A stretch of DNA of 64,000 nucleotides from Paenibacillus sabuli (lineage in GTDB: Bacteria > Bacillota > Bacilli > Paenibacillales > Paenibacillaceae): assembly GCF_014705605.1 (NCBI RefSeq), contig NZ_JACXIZ010000010.1, positions 1 through 64,000 of the forward strand, in the 5' to 3' direction. Numbering within the stretch: the stretch's first letter is position 1; every line of letters starts with the position of its first letter. Position numbers and translations under genes: made by a program. The notes under the pieces are model-generated. The model was given only the letters and a program-made list of their open reading frames with translations. It made no database searches and was not told where the DNA came from. Below are positions 1 through 8,761 of the stretch, piece after piece.

Positions 1-603
1 ACGGCAGTCAGTCCCTTCCTTCGTGTACTCCCTCAGCTCGCCTACCCTTTTGTTCGGCGTCGGTTCTTCGCACTTCCTGGCTCCCCGATTTCCTTCTGCA
101 CACCTGCATTTCCTCTACGTTCGTCGCTTCTCTTCCACGGTTCCGGGCTTCGCACGATTCTCCTGCCTTTTGGGTCAGGGTTCGCACCCGCATCTACGCA
201 CGGGTTCACCTGCTATTGCGGCTTTTCCTGCAGGCTTCTTCGCTACTATCCCTTCGTATGACTGCTCACCACCCTTAGCCCTGTCTTATCCTTCGCGGAC
301 TTGTACAGGGGTTACTGCTGACTTCGCAGGCGCGATAAGCTCTCCTTGGGTCACGTCATCGTCTTTCCCTCGAATCCAGTCCTCTTAACTTGCGAAGTCT
401 ATGGTGGTATGGGACGTCCCCTTCTTTTGCAGGGTTATCCGACTTCGCCAGCCAACCTGGTTCGCCGCCTGTTCCGAGGTTTGCCTTCTGATCCTCCGCA
501 CGCTGCCTCACGGCCAACGCACTACCAGTCGGCTATGCGCTTCCGCCACCTCGCGGCACGCTCGGGTCTCTCACCCGTTAGTACGATGCGCTGCCAAGCG
601 CAC
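1..603 (-). mobile_element. Group IIC intron, 5' part (domains I-III), runs off the left edge
   Basis: Read on the minus strand, the segment begins at 603 with GTGCGC, matching the GUGYG 5' end of bacterial group II introns. It is followed by GC-rich, purine-rich, structured sequence with no coding frame. The base just upstream is the end of a T-run of an intrinsic terminator (604-640). Insertion directly behind a terminator hairpin is the known target preference of group IIC introns. About 600 nt of 5' ribozyme sequence is normal before the reverse transcriptase/maturase gene, which should lie beyond base 1. The 3' end (domains V-VI) is not in the window, so completeness cannot be judged. 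Confidence 0.8.
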
Positions 604-640
604 AAAAAACGACCCGCCGAATGGCGAGCCGAACAAGTGC
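604..640 (-). terminator. Intrinsic terminator used as intron target
   Basis: On the minus strand GGCTCGCC, a short ATTC-type loop and GGCGGGTC form an 8-bp stem with two G-U pairs, followed by G and six T. It lies about 20 nt past the stop codon of the small membrane-protein gene. The T-run ends exactly where the intron begins. Confidence 0.8.
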
Positions 641-660
641 GCAAGCTTATGGAGACCTCG

Positions 661-882
661 TCAGGAAGCGTCGTCGCTGGCGGCGGCGTCCGCTTTTGCC
701 GCTTCGCTCGGTCCGTCCCCGAGCCACTTGCGCATCAGCAGGAACAGCGGTGTCGCGTCCAGCTCAACCCCGTTGACTAACTCGGCGAAGTTGTAGATGA
801 GCAAGAAGGGCAGCAAGCCCAGCGCCAAAAGGCCAATTACAAATCCAACCGTCACATTGCGAGCCAGCTTACCGATCGTCAT
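661..882 (-). CDS. Small membrane protein, 73 aa, unknown function
   Basis: The start is the ATG at 882, with AGAGGAGA about 10 nt upstream; longer in-frame versions lack such a site. Residues about 11-37 are strongly hydrophobic and could form one long or two short membrane segments. The C-terminal tail is Ala/Asp-rich and polar. I do not recognise the family. It stands alone, with its own strong promoter and palindromic operator upstream and a terminator behind it. That arrangement suggests a tightly regulated single-gene unit. Confidence 0.6.
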   Translation of the reverse strand: MTIGKLARNVTVGFVIGLLALGLLPFLLIYNFAELVNGVELDATPLFLLMRKWLGDGPSEAAKADAAASDDAS

Positions 883-928
883 ACACGTGTCATCTCCTCT
901 TTGTTTTGTTACAACTTTGTGTCTTCCC

Positions 929-957
929 ATTATATATCGCATCACGATATATGTCCA
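929..957 (-). promoter_or_regulatory. Promoter with embedded palindromic operator
   Basis: Minus strand: TGGACA (957-952), 17-bp spacer, TATAAT (934-929). The spacer is almost entirely a perfect palindrome, ATATATCG-N5-CGATATAT (932-952), which also overlaps the -10 box. A dimeric repressor bound there would block RNA polymerase. The regulator is not identifiable here; TetR, GntR or PadR types are all possible. Confidence 0.65.
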
Positions 958-1007
958 TACGTTTTTTTACCCGATTGTGAATGTCCGAAACATGAGCGAG
1001 CTGAATC

Positions 1008-1036
1008 TTGACGGCGGCCTATGCTACAATTACGAT
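1008..1036 (+). promoter_or_regulatory. Probable sigma-A promoter for the VOC gene
   Basis: TTGACG (1008-1013), a 17-bp spacer and TACGAT (1031-1036), about 80 bp before the VOC-family start codon. The -35 is good and the -10 moderate. Confidence 0.45.
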
Positions 1037-1117
1037 GCAGTATTATCGAGCGCTCAACCAAGAAGTCCATATTTGACGAACGATTTCTGCAGTCCTGCAA
1101 AGAGAAAGAAAATTTTT

Positions 1118-1537
1118 ATGGGCGTCCATTTAAGCCCTTACCTCGTCCTTAAAAAAAACGCAAGAGCGGGGATTGCCTTCTACGAGCGCGCGCTGGAGGG
1201 GAAGGTACAGTCGATGACGACATATGGCGACGTACCTGCGGACGGGTCAGCACGGCCGACGAAGCCGGAGTTTGCCAACCTGATCGTGCATGCGGATATC
1301 TCGTTCGGCCAGACGCATCTGCTCCTGTGCGACAATTATCCAGGCAATCCCATCGCGCGCGGCAATCAGGTCATGATTAGTCTCACCGCCGATGACATCG
1401 CGACGGCTCGTCGCTGCTTCGATGCGCTGGCTGAAGGGGGCGAGGTGACGCACGCGCTGACCGAGACCTCATTCAGTCCAGCTTTCGGCATGGTGAAGGA
1501 CAAGTACGGCGTCAATTTCACCATTGTATCCGAGTAG
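1118..1537 (+). CDS. VOC / PhnB-like glyoxalase-fold protein
   Basis: 139 aa, a normal length for the PhnB/YjdN branch of the vicinal-oxygen-chelate superfamily. It begins with the typical SPYLVLKKNARAGIAFYERAL strand-helix-strand module and ends with the family signature 'F.P.FGMVKDKYGVNFTIV'. Members are cytoplasmic and are usually annotated only as VOC proteins, because substrate and metal use cannot be read from sequence. The ATG at 1118 is chosen because the family homology starts there; the AG-rich RBS (AGAGAAAGAAA) is weak. It has its own promoter and no operon partner. Confidence 0.8.
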   Translation: MGVHLSPYLVLKKNARAGIAFYERALEGKVQSMTTYGDVPADGSARPTKPEFANLIVHADISFGQTHLLLCDNYPGNPIARGNQVMISLTADDIATARRCFDALAEGGEVTHALTETSFSPAFGMVKDKYGVNFTIVSE

Positions 1538-1783
1538 AGCAGCCGCTTCGTCTGTATCCGCGTAGAGCGGCTCCTTCGCCCGCCGTTTGAGCGGAGACAA
1601 GCAAGTGGGCGTGCGACCGCCGACGTCCTGCCGCAACTTGCACGTCGGGAGTTGCGCGCCGAGCGATGTAAAGGAGACAAGGCCCGTGCGCATGCGCACG
1701 GGCCGACCGTCGAATTGAATAGGGGTAACTCACTGTCAGCGCTCTACTCCAGGAGGCGCGGCCATAAAAGGTGTCGCGCTTGC

Positions 1784-3103
1784 TCAGCCGACGGTCGAGG
1801 CGGCGTAGCGGTTCACCGGTACCGGCAGACCCAGATTGCCGCGCAGCGTGTCGGCTTCGTACTCGCTGCGGTAAAGGCCGCGCTCCTGCAGAATGGGTAC
1901 GACCTGGTCGACAAAATCGCCGAGCTGACCCGGGAGAGCCGTGTGGACGATGAAGCCGTCCGCCCCCCGCTCGGCATGCCACTGTGTCAGCAAGTCGGCT
2001 ACGGCCTCGGGCGTCCCGGTAAACGGGCTGCGCGGCGTAGCCGCTCTCAATGCCACCTGCCGAAGCGTCAGCCGCTCCTCGCGAGCCGTTTTTTTAATTT
2101 TGTCGGTACCGCTGCGAAAGCTGTTGCTGCCCAGCTCGCCCAGCTCGGGAAACGGTGCGTCAAGCGGATATTGTCCAAAATCATGATGCTCAAAAAAACG
2201 ACCCAAATACGCAAGCGCTTGTTCGATACCGACCAGTTGCGCAAGGGCCTCGTACTTGTCCTCCGCCTCTTGAGCTGTGCGGCCGACAATGGGCGAAATG
2301 CCTGGCAAAATGACGATATCGTCGGCCGTCCGCCCCGCCGCGACGGTCCGCTCCTTGACCTCGCGATAAAACTGCTGTGCCTCGTGCAGCGAATCATGGC
2401 CGGTAAAGACAGCGTCGGCGGATATCGCCGCCAGTCGCTTGCCGCTCTCCGATGAACCTGCTTGGAAGACGACCGGATGGCCTTGCCTGGAGCGGGCAAT
2501 GTTCAGGGGGCCTTCCACGCTGAAATGGCGGCCCTTGTGAGACAACCGGTGCATTTTGCGCGGATCGAAAAAGACGCCGCCTGCCTTGTCGCCTACAAAT
2601 GCGTCGTCCTCCCACGAATCCCAAAGCCCGCGCACGACCTGCAAGTACTCTTCGGCAATGGCATATCGCTCGTCATGGCTGGGATGCTTGTCGCGGCCGT
2701 AATTGCGAGCGGAGCCTTCCAGCGGCGACGTCACCACATTCCAGCCGGCGCGTCCGCCGCTGATATGGTCGAGCGAGCCGAATTGACGCGCGACCGTGAA
2801 CGGTTCGCTATACGACGTGGACAGCGTGCCGACCAGCCCGATCTTGGAGGTCGCCGCTGCCAGCGCGGACAAAATCGTCACCGGCTCGAAGCGGTTCAGG
2901 AAATGCGGAATCGACTGTTCCGTAATATACAAGCCGTCCGCGATAAAAGCCAGATCGAACTTGCCCCGTTCGGCCAGTTGCGCCTGCGTTTTGTAAAAAT
3001 CAAAATTGACGCTCGCGTCAACGGGCACCTCCGGGTGCCGCCAAGCGCCTACGTGGCCGCCTACTCCGTGAATCAATACGCCCAGTTTTAATTTTCTGCT
3101 CAT
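1784..3103 (-). CDS. NtaA/DmoA-type FMN-dependent monooxygenase (YtnJ/YxeK-like)
   Basis: 439 aa, the usual length for the NtaA/SnaA/DszA branch of luciferase-like flavin monooxygenases. Recognisable segments are the N-terminal [11 protein letters not shown] strand, '[11 protein letters not shown]', '[10 protein letters not shown]' and '[19 protein letters not shown]'. These enzymes use FMNH2 from a separate reductase and oxygen. In B. subtilis the relatives YtnJ and YxeK oxidise N-acetylated S-substituted cysteines, leading to C-S cleavage. It is the last gene of the leftward cluster and overlaps the preceding acetyltransferase gene by 4 bp (ATGA), so the two are translationally coupled. The substrate is inferred from context. 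Confidence 0.85.
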   Translation of the reverse strand: MSRKLKLGVLIHGVGGHVGAWRHPEVPVDASVNFDFYKTQAQLAERGKFDLAFIADGLYITEQSIPHFLNRFEPVTILSALAAATSKIGLVGTLSTSYSEPFTVARQFGSLDHISGGRAGWNVVTSPLEGSARNYGRDKHPSHDERYAIAEEYLQVVRGLWDSWEDDAFVGDKAGGVFFDPRKMHRLSHKGRHFSVEGPLNIARSRQGHPVVFQAGSSESGKRLAAISADAVFTGHDSLHEAQQFYREVKERTVAAGRTADDIVILPGISPIVGRTAQEAEDKYEALAQLVGIEQALAYLGRFFEHHDFGQYPLDAPFPELGELGSNSFRSGTDKIKKTAREERLTLRQVALRAATPRSPFTGTPEAVADLLTQWHAERGADGFIVHTALPGQLGDFVDQVVPILQERGLYRSEYEADTLRGNLGLPVPVNRYAASTVG

Positions 3104-3669
3104 CCCACGTCCTCCTTCTTCTTCCGGGGGCGGTCAGCCTCTTCGGGCACCCGCCAGGGCAATGCTATCCGATAACTCCTCACCAACAGTTCGCCGTTGT
3201 AGATGTCCTTGTCGACGGCGCGCGCAAAACCTAGCCTCTCGTACAGCCTGACCGCCGATCCCATCAACTCCGTCGTGTGCAGGTGCAGCGCCTGGGCTCC
3301 CCACCCCTCGGCGACTTGTGCGCTCGTACGAAGCAGCTCTGTCGCCACCCCCTTGCCGCGTGCCGCTGGTGCAACAGCCAGCAGACGCAGAATTGGAGTG
3401 TCGATGTGGGGGCCCTCCGTCCCATACGCTTCCCTGGACGAAGCGAACAGGAACACGCTGCCTGCCAGCTCTCCGTCCAGTTCGGCGACCAGCCGATATT
3501 TGACGGTATCGGAGATGACACTGGATACGATATTATGCTTGTACTGCACCCACCGCTCAAGCGGCAAGCTCTGCTCGTATTGCCGATACGCATCCAGCAG
3601 CACGCGCTCGATCGCCGCGTCGTCAGTGCGCGCGGCTTCACGAACGATTAATCGCGCTTTTGTCGCCAT
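3100..3669 (-). CDS. GNAT N-acetyltransferase (YtmI/YxeL-like)
   Basis: 189 aa. The acetyl-CoA binding motif A is clear ('[23 protein letters not shown]', with R-G-K-G-V-A at the pyrophosphate loop), followed by '[10 protein letters not shown]' typical of motif B. In the B. subtilis operons this cluster resembles, the GNAT enzyme N-acetylates S-alkyl- or S-succino-cysteine before oxidation. The ATG at 3669 follows GGAGG by a good distance. It overlaps the monooxygenase start by 4 bp and follows the DinB gene by 3 bp. Confidence 0.85.
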   Translation of the reverse strand: MATKARLIVREAARTDDAAIERVLLDAYRQYEQSLPLERWVQYKHNIVSSVISDTVKYRLVAELDGELAGSVFLFASSREAYGTEGPHIDTPILRLLAVAPAARGKGVATELLRTSAQVAEGWGAQALHLHTTELMGSAVRLYERLGFARAVDKDIYNGELLVRSYRIALPWRVPEEADRPRKKKEDVG

Positions 3670-3672
3670 CGC

Positions 3673-4185
3673 TCAGCCTCCTCCTCTCGCGGCGGTCTGC
3701 CCTGATGTCGCCGCGAGCGCCGCCCTTGCAAGCTCTCGCGTTCGCCCGATCTGCGCCAGATGAAGCTTCAGATGCGCCGAGAAGGCGGCGATTATGGCTT
3801 CAAGCGAGACGCGCTCGCCTTTGGCATTGATGCCGTCCAGCGTCCACGCTTCAGGGGCAAGCCGCTCGAATAGCCGCGTGTGGAAAGCATGCAGCGCGCC
3901 AAACAGCGCCAAATAGTCGGTCGCGTCCCCATCTGCGGCATGCTGTCCCTCGACCCACTCATCCTGGCGAAATGCGGGCAGTCGCACCGCGGACCGCGAT
4001 AACACTTCGCGAATACGGAATGACACGACAAGGTAGTGGTCGGTCAAATGCGCCAGCACCTCTGTGACGCTCCACTTGACCGGAGACGGCTTGTAGCCGA
4101 GTTCTTCACGGGTCAGGCCGGCGACGGCCTGCTCCAGTAGCGCGAACGACTGCCGATAGGCGTCCAAATGCAAATGCTCCGTCAT
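3673..4185 (-). CDS. DinB/YfiT-like four-helix-bundle protein
   Basis: 170 aa DinB-superfamily protein. 'KPSPVKWSVTEVLAHLTDHYLVVSFRIREVL' carries the first conserved metal-site His, and a further metal-site His pair is visible in 'SAHLKLHLAQIGRTREL'. The superfamily includes metal-dependent thiol-S-transferases, for example bacillithiol transferases in Bacillota. DinB proteins are not a standard member of the ytm/yxe operons, so its place here between deacylase and acetyltransferase is notable. Its start codon overlaps the stop of the M20 gene (ATGA) and its RBS lies inside that gene. A thiol-transfer role is inference. Confidence 0.75.
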   Translation of the reverse strand: MTEHLHLDAYRQSFALLEQAVAGLTREELGYKPSPVKWSVTEVLAHLTDHYLVVSFRIREVLSRSAVRLPAFRQDEWVEGQHAADGDATDYLALFGALHAFHTRLFERLAPEAWTLDGINAKGERVSLEAIIAAFSAHLKLHLAQIGRTRELARAALAATSGQTAARGGG

Positions 4186-5402
4186 GCTAGTTCTCCTCCT
4201 TTTTGATGCACGCCCGACTCGACTCCATGTCGCGCGAGCCCGCGGGCTGCTTGCAGCCGCTCCAGCGCGCCGCCTGCCAGCGCAGCCAGATATTCGGCTG
4301 TCTGCGGCAATGCCTTCTCGTCCAGATCAAATTTGGGATGATGCCATTCGTATTCGCCCGACGTGCCGACAAAGACAAATGCGCCGGGGATTTGCTGCAA
4401 ATAAAAAGCAAAATCCTCGCCGGCCGGCGACGGCCGTGGCACAACGGTCTGCAGGCCGATCCGCTCCGCTGTAGCGGCGGCATGACGCGTCCAAGCTTCG
4501 TCGTTGACCACAGCAGGCGGCCCGTCAATCCAGCGAATCGACGCCTCGGACTCAAAGGAAGCAGCGATGCCGGACACCAGCGCGGCAAAGCGCTTGCGGA
4601 CATGCTCGCGGATCACAGGGTCAAAGGTACGCAGCGTGCCGTCGAACACCGCATGCTCGGGAATCACATTCCAGGACGTCCCGGCATTCAGACGCGTCAC
4701 GCTGACGACCGCGCTGTCGAGCGGTCCAACATTGCGACTGACAATCGATTGCAGAGCGGTCACGATATGCGCCGCTACGACGATCGGATCGACCGCTACC
4801 TCCGGAACGGCGGCATGGCTGCCTCGGCCCCGCACGTCTACTGCAAAGCCGTCAGCGGCCGCCATCAGCGGGCCGGACTTGACGCCGATCGCGCCGACTC
4901 GAAGATCGGGCTTGTTGTGCAGGCCGAAGATCGCCTGCACGCCCTCCAGCGCGCCGCTGCGGATGAGCTGGACTGCGCCCTTGGCCTTCTCCTCCGCCGG
5001 CTGGAACAGCAAGCGCACACGACCCGGCAGATCCGCCTCCCGCGCCTTGAGCCGCAGCGCCGCGCCGAGCAGCGCCGCAGCGTGAAAGTCGTGCCCGCAC
5101 GCATGCATCCGGCCGGGTACACGCGAGGCGTAGTCGAGCCCGGTCTCCTCTTGCACCGGGAGCGCGTCAATGTCTGCCCGCACCGCCACAATCGGACCAT
5201 CGACGGCGCTGCCGATCTCGGCAACAAGACCCGTCGACAGGCCCAGATCGAGCTCGCGGATGCCCGCCTCAGCGAGTTGCTCACGCAAGTAGGCCGTCGT
5301 CTCATGCTCCTCATTCGACAGCTCGGGATGGGCATGGAGATGCCGCCGCACGGCGATGAGTCGCTCCGTCCAAGCGGCCGGGAAATCCTTCGTCACCCAC
5401 AC
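4182..5402 (-). CDS. M20 amidohydrolase / N-acyl-amino-acid deacylase (YxeP/YtnL-like)
   Basis: 406 aa, typical for the HipO/IlvE-type M20D subfamily. Metal-binding and catalytic segments are present: 'MHACGHDFHAAALLGAAL' near residue 100 and 'FQPAEEKAKGA' with the catalytic glutamate near 135. The lid-domain motif 'GRGSHAAVPEVAVDPI' follows near 185. In B. subtilis the equivalent enzymes remove the N-acetyl group from the processed cysteine derivative. The start is GTG at 5402, behind GGAGGGG. It overlaps the upstream luciferase-like gene by 10 bp and the DinB gene by 4 bp, so it lies within one operon. Confidence 0.88.
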   Translation of the reverse strand: MWVTKDFPAAWTERLIAVRRHLHAHPELSNEEHETTAYLREQLAEAGIRELDLGLSTGLVAEIGSAVDGPIVAVRADIDALPVQEETGLDYASRVPGRMHACGHDFHAAALLGAALRLKAREADLPGRVRLLFQPAEEKAKGAVQLIRSGALEGVQAIFGLHNKPDLRVGAIGVKSGPLMAAADGFAVDVRGRGSHAAVPEVAVDPIVVAAHIVTALQSIVSRNVGPLDSAVVSVTRLNAGTSWNVIPEHAVFDGTLRTFDPVIREHVRKRFAALVSGIAASFESEASIRWIDGPPAVVNDEAWTRHAAATAERIGLQTVVPRPSPAGEDFAFYLQQIPGAFVFVGTSGEYEWHHPKFDLDEKALPQTAEYLAALAGGALERLQAARGLARHGVESGVHQKGGELA

Positions 5403-6445
5403 GTCTGCCCCTCCTCTCCAGCCGCCTGCTTGCCTGCCATGTCAGCCGTGTCGAACAAACGAATCAGCCGCGTAAATGAACGCTCTCGCTTGGCGTAATC
5501 GCCGATGATTGCGGTGAACAGCATCTCGTCCACGCCGAATTCCCGCTGCAGCTCCAGCAATCTGGCGCGCACGCGCTCTTCCGTGCCGATCGTCACGTCC
5601 GCGTCGCGCACCTCGGTCGTATACGCTTCGCCGGCCTGGCGCGCATATTCTTCCGCCTGTTCGAGCGAGCCGACGTTGACCGTCTGGCCGCCGGCGAGTG
5701 TGACGCGTACGCTCTGATGCTGTCCCTTGAGGCTCTCCGCCTCTTCCTCATCCTCGGTAATGATGACCGCCAGGGCGAGCATGGGACGAGGCGGACGTCC
5801 GTGAGTGCGCAGGAAGTGCGACCGGTACGTATCGATTGCCTCGCGCGCCGTCTCATGGTCGCTGTTGATAAATCGCGCGAAGACGTAAGGCAGTCCCTTG
5901 TCCGCCGCCAGCCGGGCGCTAGCCACGCTTGTGCCGAGCATATACAGCTCGGCCGGCTGTTCCGTCAGCGGCGCAGCCTGCAACCCGGCCAAGGGATGGC
6001 CCGGCTCCGCAGGCCCGTGCAAGTAGCGCCGCAGATCGTCGACTTGTTCCGCCAGCGGAGGCGGCGCGCTCTTGCCGCTGCGCAGCGCCTGCGTCGAACG
6101 CGGCAGTCCGCCCGGCGCCCGGCCGATGCCGAGCTCGACACGCCCCGGCGCCAGCGTGGCGAGTACATTGAAGCACTCAGCCACCTTGTAGGCGCTGTAA
6201 TGCTGCAGCATGACGCCTCCCGAGCCGATCTTGATCCGCTCCGTCGAAGCCAGCAGATGGCCGATCAGCACCTCCGGCGCCGAGCCGGCCGTCTGCGTCC
6301 CGTCATGGTGCTCGGCTACCCAGTATCGGGCATAACCGAGCCGATCGGCCAGTCGTGCCAGCCGTACGGTATTGCGCAGCGCTTCGCCCGGTGTCTGGCC
6401 GGGGAAGACAATGCTTTGATCGAGGATGCCCATCGTCAGGGTCAT
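5393..6445 (-). CDS. Luciferase-like (LLM class) flavin monooxygenase, YtmO-like
   Basis: 350 aa. 'GILDQSIVFPGQTPGEALRNTVRLARLADRLGYARYWVAEHH' is the standard start of the alkanal-monooxygenase-like LLM class. 'IGSGGVMLQHYSAYKVAECFNVLATLAPGRVELGIGRAPGG' is the conserved central block. YtmO of the B. subtilis cystine/S-alkyl-cysteine operon belongs to the same group. It differs in subfamily from the NtaA-like enzyme at the other end of the operon, so two distinct oxidations are likely. The start ATG has GGAGGG upstream. It lies 23 bp after the transporter ATPase gene. Confidence 0.88.
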   Translation of the reverse strand: MTLTMGILDQSIVFPGQTPGEALRNTVRLARLADRLGYARYWVAEHHDGTQTAGSAPEVLIGHLLASTERIKIGSGGVMLQHYSAYKVAECFNVLATLAPGRVELGIGRAPGGLPRSTQALRSGKSAPPPLAEQVDDLRRYLHGPAEPGHPLAGLQAAPLTEQPAELYMLGTSVASARLAADKGLPYVFARFINSDHETAREAIDTYRSHFLRTHGRPPRPMLALAVIITEDEEEAESLKGQHQSVRVTLAGGQTVNVGSLEQAEEYARQAGEAYTTEVRDADVTIGTEERVRARLLELQREFGVDEMLFTAIIGDYAKRERSFTRLIRLFDTADMAGKQAAGEEGQTCG

Positions 6446-6468
6446 CGCGATCCCTCCATTCTTCCTTG

Positions 6469-7221
6469 TCAGATATGATAGATCGGTTCCGGCGCGATAC
6501 GCTTCAGGAAGCGGCGCGTGCGTTCCTCCTTGGGATCGCTGAACATCTCGCGTGGCGTGCCCCGCTCGACAACGACGCCCTCGTCCATGAACAGGACCTG
6601 GGTGGCGACATCCTGAGCGAAGCTCATTTCATGGGTGACAATCATCATCGTGATGCCTTCTCTAGCGATCGTACGGATGACGGCCAGCACCTCCCCGACC
6701 AGCTCGGGATCGAGCGCCGAGGTCGGCTCATCGAACAGAATAACCTCGGGGTTGCCCGCCAGCGCCCGGGCGATGCCGACACGCTGCTGCTGGCCGCCCG
6801 AGAGCGCGCTCGGATAGGCGTCCAGCTTTTTTCCCAATCCGACCTTGTCCAGCAGTTGTGCACTGCGCTCGCGCGCCTGATCGCGCGGCATTTTCTGGAC
6901 CACCAGCAACCCTTCCATGACATTTTCGAGCGCAGTCTTGTGGCGGAACAGATTGTATTGCTGGAAGACCATAGCCGTCTTGCGGCGCAACGTATAGATG
7001 TCCTGCTTCCTGGCGCGCTTGCACTGGATGGTGAAATCGCCAATGGTCAGCTCTCCCTCGTTCGGTCGTTCCAAAAAATTGACACAGCGCAGCAACGTCG
7101 TCTTGCCCGAGCCGCTAGGGCCTAGTATTGCGACGACCTCGCCTTTTTGCACCGTGGCATCAATTCCTTGCAGCACCTCATGATGACCATATTTTTTGCG
7201 AATTCCGCTCAGCTTGATCAC
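6469..7221 (-). CDS. Polar amino-acid ABC transporter ATPase (TcyN/YxeO type)
   Basis: 250 aa. Walker A is GPSGSGKTT near residue 34, the Q-loop 'MVFQQYNLF' near 90, the signature LSGGQQQR near 140, Walker B '[12 protein letters not shown]' near 160, and the H-loop 'MIVTHEM' follows. The '[23 protein letters not shown]' stretch is characteristic of the cystine/polar amino-acid PAAT family. The start is GTG at 7221 behind GGGGAGGGG, overlapping the permease stop (GTGA). It supplies energy for the two permeases and binding protein encoded upstream. Confidence 0.92.
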   Translation of the reverse strand: MIKLSGIRKKYGHHEVLQGIDATVQKGEVVAILGPSGSGKTTLLRCVNFLERPNEGELTIGDFTIQCKRARKQDIYTLRRKTAMVFQQYNLFRHKTALENVMEGLLVVQKMPRDQARERSAQLLDKVGLGKKLDAYPSALSGGQQQRVGIARALAGNPEVILFDEPTSALDPELVGEVLAVIRTIAREGITMMIVTHEMSFAQDVATQVLFMDEGVVVERGTPREMFSDPKEERTRRFLKRIAPEPIYHI

Positions 7222-7931
7222 GACGACACCCCTCCCCGGTTGTACAGACTAATGCGCCGCTCGACCAGCGCCGCCAGCCGCTCCAGCGCCAGCGTCATGC
7301 CCCAGTACAGGATCGCCGCCGCCAGATAGGCCTCGAAGTATCGCCAGTTGGTGGAGGCGACGATCTGCGCCTGGGCATTGATATCGACGACGGAGACGGT
7401 AAAAGCGAGCGATGAAGCGTGCAGCATGCCGATGACGCTGTTCGACAAATTGGGCACACTGGCCGCCATCGCCTGCGGCAGTACGATCCGCCGCAGCGCC
7501 TGACCGGTCGTCATGCCGACCGCTAGGCCCGCCTCCATCTGGCCCCGATCGACTGCCTGTATGCCCGCGCGCACCACCTCGGAGAGATAGGCGCCCGCTG
7601 TGATGGAGAAGGCGATATAGGCGAAGCCAATCATCGGAATCATCGCCGAGCGCACTGGCAGACCGGCTCCGGCCAGCGGACCGTCGATCAGCAGCGGCAG
7701 GCCGAAATAAATCAGCAGCAGGTGGGTCAGCATCGGCGTGCCGCGGATAAAGGTGACATATGCCGAGGACGCTTGCCCCAGCAGCGGCACCCGATAGATG
7801 CGCAGCAGCGCGGTCACCGTGCCAAGCAGCAAGCCGCACAAGGAGGAGACCGCCGTGATCGCAAGCGTCGTCGGCACCGCCTGCAGCAGACTGCGCAATG
7901 CAGTCCAAATGAAGCCCGGATCCAGATTCAT
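7218..7931 (-). CDS. Polar amino-acid ABC permease (TcyM/YxeN type)
   Basis: 237 aa from the ATG at 7931, chosen because AGAGGGGG precedes it and the preceding permease gene overlaps it by 4 bp; a longer frame exists but begins with low-complexity sequence. It has several hydrophobic helices. The EAA loop '[38 protein letters not shown]' is near residue 150. '[22 protein letters not shown]' is the PAAT-family HisM/ArtM signature. It forms a heterodimer with the next permease. Confidence 0.9.
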   Translation of the reverse strand: MNLDPGFIWTALRSLLQAVPTTLAITAVSSLCGLLLGTVTALLRIYRVPLLGQASSAYVTFIRGTPMLTHLLLIYFGLPLLIDGPLAGAGLPVRSAMIPMIGFAYIAFSITAGAYLSEVVRAGIQAVDRGQMEAGLAVGMTTGQALRRIVLPQAMAASVPNLSNSVIGMLHASSLAFTVSVVDINAQAQIVASTNWRYFEAYLAAAILYWGMTLALERLAALVERRISLYNRGGVSS

Positions 7932-8713
7932 CCGCTCGCCCCCTCTCTGCCGAGTCGCGCCTCCTGGGCGAAGCGGCGCATCAGCGCCTGACGTCCGAGT
8001 CGGCCGAGTCGCGGTAGCGCGGCTACGCCCTGCTTGCGGAGCAGACTGCGCTCCCACCACAGGAACAGCCGCTCCAGCCCCCAGCTAATGATGAAATACA
8101 GCGCCGCCAGCGAGAGGTACGCCTCCAGGAAATGCTGCGCCAGCAAGCCGAGCGTCTGCGCCTTGCCCGTCAGCTCCATCACGCCCAGTGTGAAGGCCAG
8201 GGAAGTGTCCTTCAGATTGGCAATCACCAGATTGCCCAGCACCGGCACGGCGATGACAAGCGCCTGGGGCAGCACGATGCGCCGCAGCGCTTGCGGACCG
8301 CTCATGCCAACGGCGTAGGCTGCCTCCACCTGGCCGCGATCGACTGCCGTCACCGCGGCGCGGATCGCCTCGGAGATGAACGCCCCGCTGTGCAGGCCAT
8401 ACGCCAGGACGACGAAAGCAAGCGCCGGCGTGCGGGAGAGATCGAGACCGAGCGGCTCGACCAGCTCGGGCAGCCCATAGTAGAACAAGAACAGCTGAAT
8501 CAGAATCGGCGTGCCGCGAAAAAACGAAACATACACCTGCGATACCCGCTGCAGAATCGGCACACGGTATAGACGAGGCAGCGCCGCCAGCGTACCCGCA
8601 ATCAGTCCGACCGCAATCGATCCGACTACGATCAGCAACGTGAGGCGCAGCGTCGGGAGCAACTTCATAAAGTAAACGCCGATCAGCCCAAACTCGAATG
8701 CCTGCTCGCCCAT
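7928..8713 (-). CDS. Polar amino-acid ABC permease (TcyL type)
   Basis: 261 aa. It has 'YVSFFRGTPILIQLFLFYYGLPEL' and the EAA loop '[45 protein letters not shown]', which mark a PAAT-family permease paired with the neighbouring one. The ATG at 8713 follows AAGGAGGG. The C-terminal 40 residues are unusually Arg/Leu-rich and extend past the last helix. It lies 48 bp after the binding-protein gene. Confidence 0.9.
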   Translation of the reverse strand: MGEQAFEFGLIGVYFMKLLPTLRLTLLIVVGSIAVGLIAGTLAALPRLYRVPILQRVSQVYVSFFRGTPILIQLFLFYYGLPELVEPLGLDLSRTPALAFVVLAYGLHSGAFISEAIRAAVTAVDRGQVEAAYAVGMSGPQALRRIVLPQALVIAVPVLGNLVIANLKDTSLAFTLGVMELTGKAQTLGLLAQHFLEAYLSLAALYFIISWGLERLFLWWERSLLRKQGVAALPRLGRLGRQALMRRFAQEARLGREGASG

Positions 8714-8761
8714 TGTACGCGCCCTCCTTCCTGCGGCAGTCGCTCCCGATACCCGGGCGCG

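Noticed and set aside
1-603. Possible rRNA or protein genes in the first 600 bp
   Set aside because: The dense structure suggested rRNA, but no rRNA landmark fits. Short open frames on both strands lack RBS and codon bias. The intron 5' end and its terminator context explain the region.
4182-6445. Reading the 10-bp and 4-bp gene overlaps as frameshifts
   Set aside because: Each gene has its own RBS and full-length family match; the overlaps are ordinary translational coupling.
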